Assembly (NCBI RefSeq): GCF_000517425.1 | Contig: NZ_CP006569.1 | Span: 1,116,001 to 1,180,000 of the forward strand | Source of the DNA: Sodalis praecaptivus | GTDB lineage: Bacteria; Pseudomonadota; Gammaproteobacteria; Enterobacterales; Enterobacteriaceae | Direction: 5' to 3' | Length of the DNA: 64,000 bases | Part shown: positions 8,037-17,144 of the stretch, one piece after another | Position numbering within the stretch: the stretch's first letter is position 1 | Layout of the letters: every line of letters starts with the position of its first letter | Translations under genes and position numbers: made by a program | The notes under the pieces: model-generated | Seen by the model: the letters and a program-made list of their open reading frames with translations, nothing else | What the model was told of the DNA's origin: nothing | Database searches by the model: none

Positions 8037-9626
8037 ATGAGCCGCGGCGAAAATCCTATCGGCGCCACCGCTTTGCGGCGAACGACGGCGGGCCGGCGCA
8101 GGCCTGGCGGCCGCGCGCTGCATCGTCTGCTGCTTTCCTTCGGCCGGCGGGGCGCTTTTCGCCCGCCGCAGCCGTCTTTGGCGCCGGCGCCGGAGCAGAC
8201 CGCCGATACCCGACTGGGGCAGCTGTTAACGCCGCGCTATGCCGGTCATCCCGGTCAAAGCGGGATCCTTGCGCTGCAAGACGCCGAGGGCGCGTTCGTT
8301 GCCCGGCTGCTGATGGCCGCGACCGCCGAACGCACCCTGGATGTGCAGTACTATATCTGGAACGGCGACATCACCGGTACCCTGCTGATGCATGCGCTTT
8401 ACCAGGCGGCGGAACGCGGGGTACGCGTACGGCTTTTGCTTGACGACAACGGTACCGCCGGGTTGGACGGTATATTGGCCGCCTATGATGCCCATCCACG
8501 CATCGAAATCCGTCTGTTTAACCCATTCGTCGTGCGACGGCCGAAACTTCTGGGGTATTTGACCCATTTCCGCCGCGCCAACCGTCGGATGCACAACAAA
8601 TCCATGACCGCCGATAATCAGGCGACTATCGTCGGCGGCCGCAACATCGGCGACGAATACTTCGGCGCTACCAGCGGTATCCATTTCACCGATATGGATG
8701 TCCTGGCGGTGGGCGCGGTGGTGCCGGACGTGTCGCGGGATTTCGATCGCTATTGGTCCTGCGCCTCGGCGGTGGCGCTGGACCGCGTATTGCCCAGCGG
8801 CAGCCTGAAAGCGCTGCGGTTTGAAGTGGAGCGGGCGACTCTTGCCGCGCAGGCGCCGCAGGCCCGCCGCTATCTACAGGGGCTGGCGGACTGTGCGATA
8901 TTCAATCAGCTGGCCGACGATACGCTGCCGATGCGTTGGAGCACGGTCACCATGGTGAGCGACGATCCCGATAAGGGACGGCGGGAGCTGGCCTCGCAGG
9001 AATTGATGATTTACCGGCTAAAACAGGTCATGGGCAACCCGGTGCGCCGCCTTGATTTGGTTTCGCCCTATTTTGTGCCCACCGGCGCCGGCGTGAGTTT
9101 GTTTGCGGCGATGGTTCGTCAGGGCGTTCAGGTACGGGTGCTGACCAACGCGCTGGAAGCCACCGATGTCGCGGCGGTGCATGCAGGCTACGCCCGACGC
9201 CGGCGGGCGTTGCTTGAAGCCGGGGTGATATTGTATGAAATGCGCCGGCAGCATGCCGACGTGCGGCGGCGCAACGCCGGGCCGTTCGGCAGCTCCGGCT
9301 CGAGTCTGCATGCGAAAACCTTTGCCCTGGACGACCAGCAGGTCTTTGTCGGGTCATTTAATTTTGACCCACGCTCGGCGCGGCTGAACACGGAGATGGG
9401 GTTCGTCATTGATGACCCCGTGCTGGCGCAGGCCGTCGATCGCGCCTTCGATGAGGAGGTGCCGGACAGCGCCTATGCGGTTACGCTGGATGAGGCGGGA
9501 CGGCTGTGCTGGCTTGAGCGCAAAGACGGCCGCGAAGTGCGCCACTACCACGAGCCGGGCACCGGGTGGCTCAAGCGCAAGATGATCGCCGTGGTCTCCC
9601 GCCTGCCCATCGAATGGCTGTTGTAG
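8037..9626 (+). CDS. clsC: Cardiolipin synthase C-type phospholipase D protein
   Basis: Phospholipase D superfamily protein of 529 residues that aligns in my reading with E. coli ClsC (YmdC): LDVQYYIWNGD, VRVRLLLDDNGTAGLD, the first HKD motif MHNKSMTADN with VGGRNIGDEYFGA, the second HKD motif LHAKTFALDD with VGSFNFDPRS, and the C-terminal IEWLL. ClsC makes cardiolipin from phosphatidylglycerol and phosphatidylethanolamine in the membrane. The N-terminus is longer and arginine-rich compared with E. coli. A second frame starting at 7970 encodes MQHRAGTLLAVVACSVLLPG, which resembles a lipoprotein signal, and would join this gene if one G were lost from the G7 tract at 8026-8032. The annotated start is therefore uncertain. 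Confidence 0.9.
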   Translation: MSRGENPIGATALRRTTAGRRRPGGRALHRLLLSFGRRGAFRPPQPSLAPAPEQTADTRLGQLLTPRYAGHPGQSGILALQDAEGAFVARLLMAATAERTLDVQYYIWNGDITGTLLMHALYQAAERGVRVRLLLDDNGTAGLDGILAAYDAHPRIEIRLFNPFVVRRPKLLGYLTHFRRANRRMHNKSMTADNQATIVGGRNIGDEYFGATSGIHFTDMDVLAVGAVVPDVSRDFDRYWSCASAVALDRVLPSGSLKALRFEVERATLAAQAPQARRYLQGLADCAIFNQLADDTLPMRWSTVTMVSDDPDKGRRELASQELMIYRLKQVMGNPVRRLDLVSPYFVPTGAGVSLFAAMVRQGVQVRVLTNALEATDVAAVHAGYARRRRALLEAGVILYEMRRQHADVRRRNAGPFGSSGSSLHAKTFALDDQQVFVGSFNFDPRSARLNTEMGFVIDDPVLAQAVDRAFDEEVPDSAYAVTLDEAGRLCWLERKDGREVRHYHEPGTGWLKRKMIAVVSRLPIEWLL

Positions 9627-9669
9627 CGCGTTGACGCGTGCCGACGATTTGGCGGCCGCCCCCGCTGAG

Positions 9670-12069
9670 TCAGCTTCTCGCCTGCCAGCGCCAGTCGCGG
9701 ACTTCCGGCAAATCGTCGCCGTGGGCGCGCACATAGTGATAGTGCTCATCAAGCTTGCGGCGAAATAGCGCGAGCGCCGCCGCCGCCGCCGGCGTTTGAT
9801 GCAACCCCGGCACCCGCTCAATGGCCTCTATCGCCAAATGGAAGCGATCGACTTCGTTGAGCACCGTCATGTCGAACGGCGTCGTGGTGGTCCCTTCTTC
9901 CATGAAACCGCGCACGTGGAAATTGGCATGATTTTGGCGCTTATAGGTCAGGCGATGAATCAGATAGGGATAACCGTGATAGGCGAAGATCACCGGGCGA
10001 TCCGGCGTAAAAATGTCATCGAAAAAGGCGTCGGTGTGGCCGTGGGGATGCTGCTGTTTCGATTGCAGACCCAGTAAATCCACCACGTTGACGACGCGGA
10101 TGATAAGGCTGGGCAATGCTTGACGCAGCAGATCCACCGCCGCCAGGGTTTCCATGGTCGGCACGTCGCCGGCGCAGGCCATCACAACGTCCGGCCCATC
10201 GCTGCCGTTTTCATTGCCCGCCCACGGCCAAATACCCAGGCCGGCCTTGCAGTGCGCCGCGGCCTCCTCCCGCGTGAGCCATTGTGGCGCCGGTTGCTTG
10301 CCGGCGACGATAACATTGATCCGATCAAAGGTATTCAGACAGTGATCGCCGACCCACAGCAGGGTATTGGCGTCCGGCGGCAGATAAATACGCACGATAT
10401 CCGCTTTTTTATTGGCGACCAGATCGAGAAACCCCGGATCCTGATGGCTGTAGCCGTTATGATCCTGACGCCACACATGGGAGGAGAGCAAATAGTTAAG
10501 GGACGATACCGGCTTGCGCCAGGGCAGGCCGCGCGCAACCTTCAGCCATTTGGCATGTTGGTTGAACATGGAATCAACGATATGGATGAAGGCTTCGTAA
10601 CAGGTGAACAGGCCATGGCGGCCGGTGAGCAAGTAGCCCTCCAGCCAGCCCTGACAAAGATGCTCGCTGAGAACCTCCATCACCCGTCCCTCTTGCGACA
10701 GCGACTCGTCAAAGGACTCGATTTTCTCCATCCACACGCGGTCGGTGGCGTCAAAGACGCTGCTGAGGCGGTTTGAGGCGGTCTCGTCCGGACCGAATAG
10801 ACGAAAGTGGCGGCGTTCAGCGTTAAGCGTGAACACGTCCCGCAAATAGTCGCCAAACACGGCGGTGGATTGGGCCTGTGTTTCGCCGCGGCGGGGGATG
10901 GCGACCTCATAATCGGCGATTGGCGGCACAATCAATTCTCGGCGCAGCAGGCCGCCGTTGGCATGGGGATTGGCGCCCATGCGGCGGTTACCCTCTGGAG
11001 CCAACTGCTGTAGCTCCGGCCGCAGCCGGCCATCGCTGTCGAACAAGGTTTCGGGTTGATAGCTTTGCAGCCATTGCGCCAGAATTTGCCGATGACCGTC
11101 ATCGTCGCGACAGCCTGCAACCGGCACCTGATGGGCCCGCCAGAAACCTTCGGTCTTTTTCCCGTCCACCTCTTTCGGACCGGTCCAGCCTTTGGGGCTG
11201 CGCAGGAGGATAAGCGGCCAATGGGGAACGCCCTGCGGCGCGCTGCCCTGGCGGGCCGTCTTCTGAATTTCCTGGATAATATCAAACGCTTTATCCAGCG
11301 CGGCGGCCATCTTTTCATGCATGGGCATCGGCTCATCTCCGGCGACAAAAATAGGCTGATAGCCGTAACCGCTGAACAGCCGGTTGAGATCGTCGTCGCT
11401 ACAGCGTGCCAGTAGGGTCGGATTAGCGATTTTATAGCCGTTAAGATGCAGGATCGGCAGCACCGCACCATCGCGCGCCGGATTGATGAATTTGTTGCCG
11501 TGCCAACTGGCGGCCAGCGGGCCGGTTTCCGCCTCGCCGTCGCCGATAACGCAGGCGGCAATCAGATCGGGGTTATCGAACACCGCGCCATAGGCGTGTA
11601 CCAGGGAATAGCCCAGCTCTCCCCCTTCATTGATCGAGCCCGGCGTTTCCGCCGCCGCATGGCTTGGGATACCCCCCGGGAAAGAAAATTGACGAAACAG
11701 CTGGCGCATACCGTCTTCGTTCTGCGGTACCGCTGGATAGATCTCGCTGTAAGTCCCCTCCAGCCAGGTATTGGCCACCATGCCCGGCCCGCCGTGACCG
11801 GGGCCGCAGATATAAATCACATTGGCATCGCGCGCGCGGATGATGCGATTAAGGTGGACATAGACGAAATTCAATCCCGGCGTGGTACCCCAATGGCCAA
11901 GCAGCCGGGGCTTGATATGCACGGGCGCCAGCGCCTGGCGCAACAATGGATTGTCCAACAAATAAATTTGTCCGACCGAGAGGTAGTTGGCCGCAGACCA
12001 GTAGCGGTCCATCAGGTGTAGTTCTTGGGGTGAAACGGCGGTCTGGGACCGCGTGGCTGGGGTGTCCAT
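9670..12069 (-). CDS. xfp: Xylulose-5-phosphate/fructose-6-phosphate phosphoketolase
   Basis: Thiamine diphosphate enzyme of 799 residues, normal length for the family. It splits xylulose-5-phosphate (and often fructose-6-phosphate) with phosphate into acetyl phosphate plus glyceraldehyde-3-phosphate (or erythrose-4-phosphate). Family landmarks: [66 protein letters not shown] and, in the second half, [18 protein letters not shown] and NVVDL. A TGGAGG ribosome binding site lies about 8 bp from the start. It is monocistronic between clsC (convergent) and zntA; no acetate kinase gene is adjacent, so acetyl phosphate must be used elsewhere. Which sugar phosphate it prefers cannot be read from sequence. 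Confidence 0.95.
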   Translation of the reverse strand: MDTPATRSQTAVSPQELHLMDRYWSAANYLSVGQIYLLDNPLLRQALAPVHIKPRLLGHWGTTPGLNFVYVHLNRIIRARDANVIYICGPGHGGPGMVANTWLEGTYSEIYPAVPQNEDGMRQLFRQFSFPGGIPSHAAAETPGSINEGGELGYSLVHAYGAVFDNPDLIAACVIGDGEAETGPLAASWHGNKFINPARDGAVLPILHLNGYKIANPTLLARCSDDDLNRLFSGYGYQPIFVAGDEPMPMHEKMAAALDKAFDIIQEIQKTARQGSAPQGVPHWPLILLRSPKGWTGPKEVDGKKTEGFWRAHQVPVAGCRDDDGHRQILAQWLQSYQPETLFDSDGRLRPELQQLAPEGNRRMGANPHANGGLLRRELIVPPIADYEVAIPRRGETQAQSTAVFGDYLRDVFTLNAERRHFRLFGPDETASNRLSSVFDATDRVWMEKIESFDESLSQEGRVMEVLSEHLCQGWLEGYLLTGRHGLFTCYEAFIHIVDSMFNQHAKWLKVARGLPWRKPVSSLNYLLSSHVWRQDHNGYSHQDPGFLDLVANKKADIVRIYLPPDANTLLWVGDHCLNTFDRINVIVAGKQPAPQWLTREEAAAHCKAGLGIWPWAGNENGSDGPDVVMACAGDVPTMETLAAVDLLRQALPSLIIRVVNVVDLLGLQSKQQHPHGHTDAFFDDIFTPDRPVIFAYHGYPYLIHRLTYKRQNHANFHVRGFMEEGTTTTPFDMTVLNEVDRFHLAIEAIERVPGLHQTPAAAAALALFRRKLDEHYHYVRAHGDDLPEVRDWRWQARS

Positions 12070-12267
12070 CGGCGCTATTCCTCCAAAGGATGGCTATGTG
12101 GAACGTCTACCCCAAGTCTAGACCGGCTTGCCCGGCCCTGCCGCGTCGGCACGCCAGGGAACTGTGGATGAATGTTGCTGACCGCGCGGTACGGCGCTAA
12201 AGCCGGCGCTCCTACCGCATTGCGGTCACGGCTAAATACCGCGGCTGACGTGGCGCAGGCTTAAATG

Positions 12268-12287
12268 CGGCGGCTGTCCAGCCGCCG
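12268..12287 (-). terminator. Hairpin downstream of zntA
   Basis: CGGCGGCT-GTCC-AGCCGCCG forms a perfect 8-bp stem with a 4-nt loop 12 bp past the zntA stop. No T-run follows on the minus strand, so it is a stem-loop that may terminate or protect the transcript rather than a textbook terminator. Confidence 0.45.
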
Positions 12288-12298
12288 TGGATAATGGC

Positions 12299-14704
12299 TT
12301 AACGCAGCGGCTGCCCTGCGACGTTGCCGCGCGCGGGCGCCGCGGACGTCGTTTGCCGCTCGCGCGGCGTCTGGCGCAGTAAACGCAGGCCATTGGCGAC
12401 CACCAGTAGGCTGGTGCCGACATCGGCGAATACCGCCATCCACATCGTCCCTGCCCCCGCCAGCGTGAGGAGCAAAAACAGCGCCTTAATACCCAGCGCC
12501 AGGGCAATATTTTGCCGCAGAATGCGGTGGGTGGCGTGCGACAGCTGGATAAAACGCGCCACCTTGCGCAAATCATCATCCATCAAGGCGACATCCGCGG
12601 TCTCAATGGCGGTATCGCTGCCCAGCGCACCCATGGCGAAACCAATATCCGCCCGCGCCAGCGCCGGCGCATCATTGATGCCATCGCCAACCATGCCGAC
12701 CGTGCCCCGGTCTGCCAACTGAGTTATCTTTTGCAGTTTATCTGCCGGCAGCAGGTCGCCATACGCCTCGTCGATATCCGCCTGCGCCGCGATAGCTTTA
12801 GCGGTGGGTGTATTATCGCCGCTGAGCATCAGGGTATTGACGCCAAGCTGATGCAACTGCGTGATGGCGTCGCGGCTGTGGGATTTCAGCGTATCCGCCA
12901 CCGCAAACAATGCCTGCACGCGCCCTTCGCCCATCAGCATCACGAGGGTTTTGCCCTGCTGTTCCAGCGCGGCGGCGCGCGGCGCAAGCTCATCGGTGGC
13001 AAGCCCCAGTTCATCGGCCAACCGCCGGTTGCCAAGGTACCACTGGCCGCCCGCTATGACGCCGGTAATGCCGCGACCGGGCAGGGCGGTGAAGTCGGAT
13101 ACCAAGGCGGGCGGCGTTCCGGCTATGTCCGCCGCCTGGGCAACGGCCTGCGATACGGGATGGTCGGAGCGCGAAGCCAGCCCGGACGCCAACGGATAAA
13201 GCGCCTTGATATCCCGGGCGTCGAAGGTCAGGCTATCGGTCAGCACGGGTTTACCGTGCGTCAGGGTGCCGGTTTTATCGAGGGCCAGCCAACGCAGGCG
13301 CCGTCCTTTTTCCAGATAGACGCCGCCCTTAATCAAAATTCCCTGGCGTGCCGCGGCGGCCAAACCGCTGACGATGGTGACCGGCGTGGAAATCACCAGC
13401 GCGCACGGGCAGGCGATCACCAGCATCACCAGCGCTTTGTAGATCCACGCATACCAGCCGCCGCCTAACAATAGGGGCGGTAAAAGCGCCACCAACAGCG
13501 CCATGACCAGGACCAGTGGCGTGTAGATACGGGCGAAGCGGTCGACAAAGCGTTGTGTCGGCGCCCGGTTTCCCTGCGCTTCGCTGACGGCGTGGATGAT
13601 ACGGGCGAGGGTGGTGTCGTCGGAGGCGGCGCTAACCCGGTAGCAAAATGAACCGGCCTGATTGAGCGTACCGGCAAAGACCGCATCCCCCGGGCGTTTT
13701 TCCACCGGCAGGCTTTCACCGGTGATCGATGCCTGGTCCACCGTGGACTGCCCCTGTTCAACCCACCCGTCGAGGGCGACGCGCTGACCGGGTTTGACCC
13801 GCAACAGGCTTCCGACCGTCACCGTGCCGACGTCTACCTCTTGCCAGCTTCCGTCCGCCTGTTGCAGGCTAGCGGTCGCCGGCACGCTTTGCAACAACCC
13901 GCCAATGGCGTTGCGGGCGCGATCGAGAGAACGGGCTTCGATCAGCTCGGCGAGGGTAAACAACACCATCACCATCGCCGCCTCTGGCCATTGTCCGAGC
14001 AACAGCGCACCGGTGACGGCGATGCTCATCAACGCGTTAATATTCATCGTCCCCTGCCGCAGGGCCAGCCAGCCTTTTTTATAGGTCGTCAAGCCGCAGG
14101 CGACGACCGCCAGCAACGCCAGGGCGGCGCTGGTCCCGCCCGGCAGCGATAGCCAATGGCAGATTTCCGAGGCGAAGGCGGCGAAAGCGGCCAGCACCAG
14201 CGGCCAGCGGCGTTGACGCGGCACGACGGCATCCGCGAGCGGCGCGTCGCCCGCCGCGACCTCCGGGGTAAACCCCAGCGACCGTATTGCCGTGAGTATA
14301 CCGTCCAGGCTGTCCGGACTGTGGACCACCGTCAGTACCCGCTGCATCAAATTAAAGTCCATCGCCGTTACCGCGGGCATTGCCGCTAATTTCTTGCGGA
14401 TCATCCCTTCTTCGGTAGGGCAGTCCATCTGCATGATGCGGATCGGCGTGCGTATGGCACCGTTCACCGCCTGCGATGCCGCGAGGGGCGCTGTGGCGTT
14501 CGCGGGCGCGGTGCGGGTGTCGCCGGCCTCCGGCGTGCACGAGCCGCAGCAGGCGTCACCGACGGGCCGTGCGCCATTCGCGGGCGCGGTGCGAATTTCG
14601 CCGGCGTTCAGCGGGTGCGATCCGCAGCAGGCGTCGTCGGCATCCAGGGGATGGGCCTTAGTGATTGTCGCGGCGCGATAGGGTAATTTCTCCTTGCCGT
14701 TCAT
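12299..14704 (-). CDS. zntA: Zn2+/Cd2+/Pb2+-exporting P1B-type ATPase
   Basis: Heavy-metal efflux ATPase of 801 residues in the inner membrane. After a Cys-rich N-tail comes a heavy-metal-associated domain with the DCPTEEG motif (about residues 94-100), then eight predicted helices with the CPC ion-binding motif (ACPCALVISTP), the phosphorylation site DKTGTLTHGKP, and the ATP-binding/hinge motifs (DHPVSQA, MVGDGINDAPAL). The CPC/DCPTEEG combination points to divalent soft metals rather than Cu+. The N-tail contains a duplicated segment with a period of about 26 residues (DDACCGS and GDACCGS), likely extra metal-binding cysteines. It is divergent from a PbrR/CadR-type regulator whose operator has the 19-bp spacer characteristic of MerR promoters. 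Confidence 0.95.
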   Translation of the reverse strand: MNGKEKLPYRAATITKAHPLDADDACCGSHPLNAGEIRTAPANGARPVGDACCGSCTPEAGDTRTAPANATAPLAASQAVNGAIRTPIRIMQMDCPTEEGMIRKKLAAMPAVTAMDFNLMQRVLTVVHSPDSLDGILTAIRSLGFTPEVAAGDAPLADAVVPRQRRWPLVLAAFAAFASEICHWLSLPGGTSAALALLAVVACGLTTYKKGWLALRQGTMNINALMSIAVTGALLLGQWPEAAMVMVLFTLAELIEARSLDRARNAIGGLLQSVPATASLQQADGSWQEVDVGTVTVGSLLRVKPGQRVALDGWVEQGQSTVDQASITGESLPVEKRPGDAVFAGTLNQAGSFCYRVSAASDDTTLARIIHAVSEAQGNRAPTQRFVDRFARIYTPLVLVMALLVALLPPLLLGGGWYAWIYKALVMLVIACPCALVISTPVTIVSGLAAAARQGILIKGGVYLEKGRRLRWLALDKTGTLTHGKPVLTDSLTFDARDIKALYPLASGLASRSDHPVSQAVAQAADIAGTPPALVSDFTALPGRGITGVIAGGQWYLGNRRLADELGLATDELAPRAAALEQQGKTLVMLMGEGRVQALFAVADTLKSHSRDAITQLHQLGVNTLMLSGDNTPTAKAIAAQADIDEAYGDLLPADKLQKITQLADRGTVGMVGDGINDAPALARADIGFAMGALGSDTAIETADVALMDDDLRKVARFIQLSHATHRILRQNIALALGIKALFLLLTLAGAGTMWMAVFADVGTSLLVVANGLRLLRQTPRERQTTSAAPARGNVAGQPLR

Positions 14705-14740
14705 AGTGGCAATCTCCCGATGGCTTGTCGTAAGTTGTCA

Positions 14741-14771
14741 ATTCAACACCCTGAAGCTACTATAGGGTCAA
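14741..14771 (-). promoter_or_regulatory. MerR-type promoter/operator of zntA
   Basis: Read on the minus strand: -35 TTGACC, 19-bp spacer, -10 TTGAAT. The interrupted dyad ACCCT...AGGGT (14748-14768) fills the spacer. The 19-bp spacing and the ACCCTATAGT half-site are typical of CadR/PbrR/ZntR-controlled promoters, where metal-bound regulator untwists the DNA to activate transcription. It also lies just upstream of the divergent regulator gene. Confidence 0.85.
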
Positions 14772-14792
14772 TAGATTATTGGGGAGACCTGG

Positions 14793-15272
14793 ATGAAAAT
14801 CGGTGAATTGGCCCGTCTGGCCGCCTGTCCCGTGGAGACGGTGCGTTATTACGAGCGCGAGCAGCTGCTGCCGGCGGCAATACGCGATCAAAACAACAAT
14901 TACCGCCACTACGACAAGCGCCACCTGGAGCAACTGGTGTTTATCCGGCGTTGCCGCTCGCTGGAGATGACCCATGACGAAATCCGCGAACTGCTCGCGG
15001 CACGCAGTCAGCCCGACGCCGGCTGTAGCGCCATCGATGGCTTGATTCAGGCGCATCTGGAACATGTCCGCACCCGCATGGTGGAGCTGCAGGCGCTTGA
15101 AGCGGAGCTTAACGATCTGCGCGGGCGCTGCGATGCCGCGCGCGCGACGCGCCATTGCGGCATTTTGCATGAGCTTGATCATCAAGCGCCGCCAGCGCGG
15201 GAGCCGACTGCGGCGCACGGCAGTCATGTCGCCGGCCGCCTGCACGGCAGCGACGTTAGCGGTAGCGTCTAG
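14793..15272 (+). CDS. Cd(II)/Pb(II)-responsive MerR-family regulator
   Basis: Regulator of 159 residues, divergent from zntA and very probably its metal-dependent activator. The N-terminal MerR wHTH (MKIGELARLA, ETVRYYEREQLLP, YRHYDKRHLEQL) is followed by the dimerisation helix and a metal-binding loop. Three cysteines at positions 78, 113 and 122 correspond to the Cys triad of PbrR/CadR proteins; ZntR has a different arrangement. The C-tail is long and His-rich (HELDH, HGSH, LHGS), which may add metal ligands. A GGGGAG ribosome binding site supports the start. Cadmium and lead are the expected inducers from the family; zinc responsiveness is possible. Confidence 0.9.
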   Translation: MKIGELARLAACPVETVRYYEREQLLPAAIRDQNNNYRHYDKRHLEQLVFIRRCRSLEMTHDEIRELLAARSQPDAGCSAIDGLIQAHLEHVRTRMVELQALEAELNDLRGRCDAARATRHCGILHELDHQAPPAREPTAAHGSHVAGRLHGSDVSGSV

Positions 15273-15344
15273 CCGGCTGCAACGCGCCCGTCGCCGACAG
15301 TGCAGGGCGCCAGACGCTTTCTTTTCTTTTGCTAATCGGGGCCT

Positions 15345-15527
15345 ATGATGACGAAAAAAAAGCCTGAAGAAACGACGATCGATGAAGGATTGGCCAAGCT
15401 GCATGAAGCAAGCGAGCAATTGACGGAGCAACAACGTGACGCGCTGGCGCAAGCTGCAAAAGATGCGGCGCAAGAAAGTCGGCGCGAGGGGCAGCCGACG
15501 CCGCCACCAGGTAAGAAACCGAGCTGA
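15345..15527 (+). CDS. Small charged hypothetical protein
   Basis: Sixty residues, very hydrophilic and probably mostly helical (EGLAKLHEASEQLTEQQRDAL, shortened here) with a Pro/Lys tail (PPPGKKPS). No domain is recognised, and there is no signal peptide or membrane segment. A G-rich stretch precedes tandem ATG codons at 15345 and 15348. The composition is that of a real small cytoplasmic protein rather than a frame shadow, since no other gene covers it. Function unknown. Confidence 0.5.
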   Translation: MMTKKKPEETTIDEGLAKLHEASEQLTEQQRDALAQAAKDAAQESRREGQPTPPPGKKPS

Positions 15528-15742
15528 ACGTCAGCCTGCTTCGGCGCGGTTCAGCCATGACGTTGCGCCGATGCGGCTATCAACCGGCCTACGCCAATGG
15601 CAATAGGTAGTAAACCCCCCTTCACTGTTCCTGCCCCTTTTGGGCCCTCGCCGCGCCATTTTTTCAACTACGCTTAGCGATGTGCCAAACATTATTTGAT
15701 TAATTAGTTAATTAACTATTTGTTGATTGAAGGAGGCGCCCC

Positions 15743-16603
15743 ATGTCGTCTGAATATCCCTTTCCTCCACTGCCGGAGCAAAAACAGTCTCTCCCCGGCT
15801 CTTTTTTAGCGATGGATCCGCGCCCGGATCATGGCGAAGATCATTACCGCGGCTCGGGACGGCTGGCGGGCAAAAAAGCCATCATCACCGGCGGCGACTC
15901 CGGTATTGGCCGCGCGGTCGCCATCGCCTATGCCCGCGAGGGAGCCGATGTCGTGATCGCTTATTTAGATGAGCATGAGGATGCGCAGGATACGGCCCGT
16001 TTGGTGCAAGAGGCGGGTCAGCAGGCGGTGCTGGTGGCGGGGGATATTACCGATGCGGCGCATTGCCGGGAAATCGTTCGTCAGGCGGTGCAATCTTTCG
16101 GCCGTATCGATATTTTAGTCAATAACGCCGCTTTCCAGCAGCTGCGTGAAGCCGTCGAGGACATTACCGACGACGAGTTTGACCGCACCATGAAAACCAA
16201 TGTTTACGCCATGTTCCATATTACCAAAGCGGCGCTGGCGCACATGCCAAAAGGCAGCGCCATTATCAATACCGCATCAATCAATGCCGACAGGCCGAAA
16301 GCGATGTTTGTCGCCTATACCACCACCAAGGCGGCCATCGTCGGTTTCACCGGTAGTCTGGCGACGGCGCTGGCGGAGAAGGGCATCCGCTGCAATTCCG
16401 TGGCGCCCGGCCCCATCTGGACACCCTTGATTCCCGCCTCGATGCCGGTGGATCAGGTAAAGCAGTTTGGCGGCGAAACCCCGATGAAACGCGCAGGGCA
16501 GCCGGCGGAGCTTGCGCCGGTCTACGTAATGCTGGCCAGCGAGGAAGCCAGCTACATTTCCGGCGCCAACGTGGCGGTAACGGGAGGAAACGCTATCATT
16601 TGA
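15743..16603 (+). CDS. Short-chain dehydrogenase/reductase (YghA-like)
   Basis: NAD(P)-dependent oxidoreductase of 286 residues. The classical SDR motifs are present: TGGDSGIGRAVA (cofactor glycines, about residues 50-61), DITD, NNAAFQQ (the NNAG-type motif), a Ser in NTASINA, and the catalytic YTTTK. The N-terminal extension with PFPPLPEQKQSLPGS and MDPRPDHGEDHYRGSGRL is diagnostic of the YghA/YhxC group, often found in stress regulons. Substrate is unknown. An AAGGAGGCG ribosome binding site precedes the start, downstream of an AT-rich promoter-like stretch (15690-15725). No partner gene is adjacent. Confidence 0.9.
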   Translation: MSSEYPFPPLPEQKQSLPGSFLAMDPRPDHGEDHYRGSGRLAGKKAIITGGDSGIGRAVAIAYAREGADVVIAYLDEHEDAQDTARLVQEAGQQAVLVAGDITDAAHCREIVRQAVQSFGRIDILVNNAAFQQLREAVEDITDDEFDRTMKTNVYAMFHITKAALAHMPKGSAIINTASINADRPKAMFVAYTTTKAAIVGFTGSLATALAEKGIRCNSVAPGPIWTPLIPASMPVDQVKQFGGETPMKRAGQPAELAPVYVMLASEEASYISGANVAVTGGNAII

Positions 16604-17144
16604 TCCGCGCGGTGGGCAATGCCCCCCGTTAACCCCTCGGGCGCGCCCGCGTCTACCGTTGCCCCTATTGGGCGATGTCGGCCGCCGTCGCGCTCCTGCC
16701 GTTGACTTCCGGCAAACGGCTTGCCGGTCAAAGCCCGCCTTCTGCCCGGCGGCCTGTTGATGCTTAGCACAACCTGCCGCCGGGAACGCCACTCCCACCC
16801 TAGCTAACCTGCGCCCTACCGTGGGTGTCGTATGCCTTGTCGTACCCCCTCTTTGTTTCCGACGTCGATCTCATTATCCGCCTGTAACGACTGTCCGCGC
16901 CGGCGGGATAGCCCTACGCGGGACATGGAGATTTACCCTTTGCATCGCTTTGAAACAACTTTCACCTAGCTGACTAATAATTACATGTTATAAACAAATA
17001 GATAACACTGCCAAAACATGACATCAGCACCGGTTCCACGACCGGACACTTGGAGCGTGCCGCTCTCGTCCTGCCAATCGCGCCTCTCTATAGTGCTGCG
17101 CCTCGTTACCGGTACCCTACTTACAGAACCACAGGATCACATCT
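16604..17144. other. Intergenic region upstream of the MFS carrier
   Basis: A 541-bp spacer. The first 250 bp are GC-rich and coding-like in composition but contain no protein I recognise; they may be decayed sequence. The last 180 bp are AT-richer (around 16970-17020) and probably hold the promoter of the gene at 17145. Confidence 0.4.

Noticed and set aside
16277-16798. Minus-strand frame opposite the short-chain dehydrogenase
   Set aside because: Overlaps a strong gene, is arginine/glycine-rich and matches no family.
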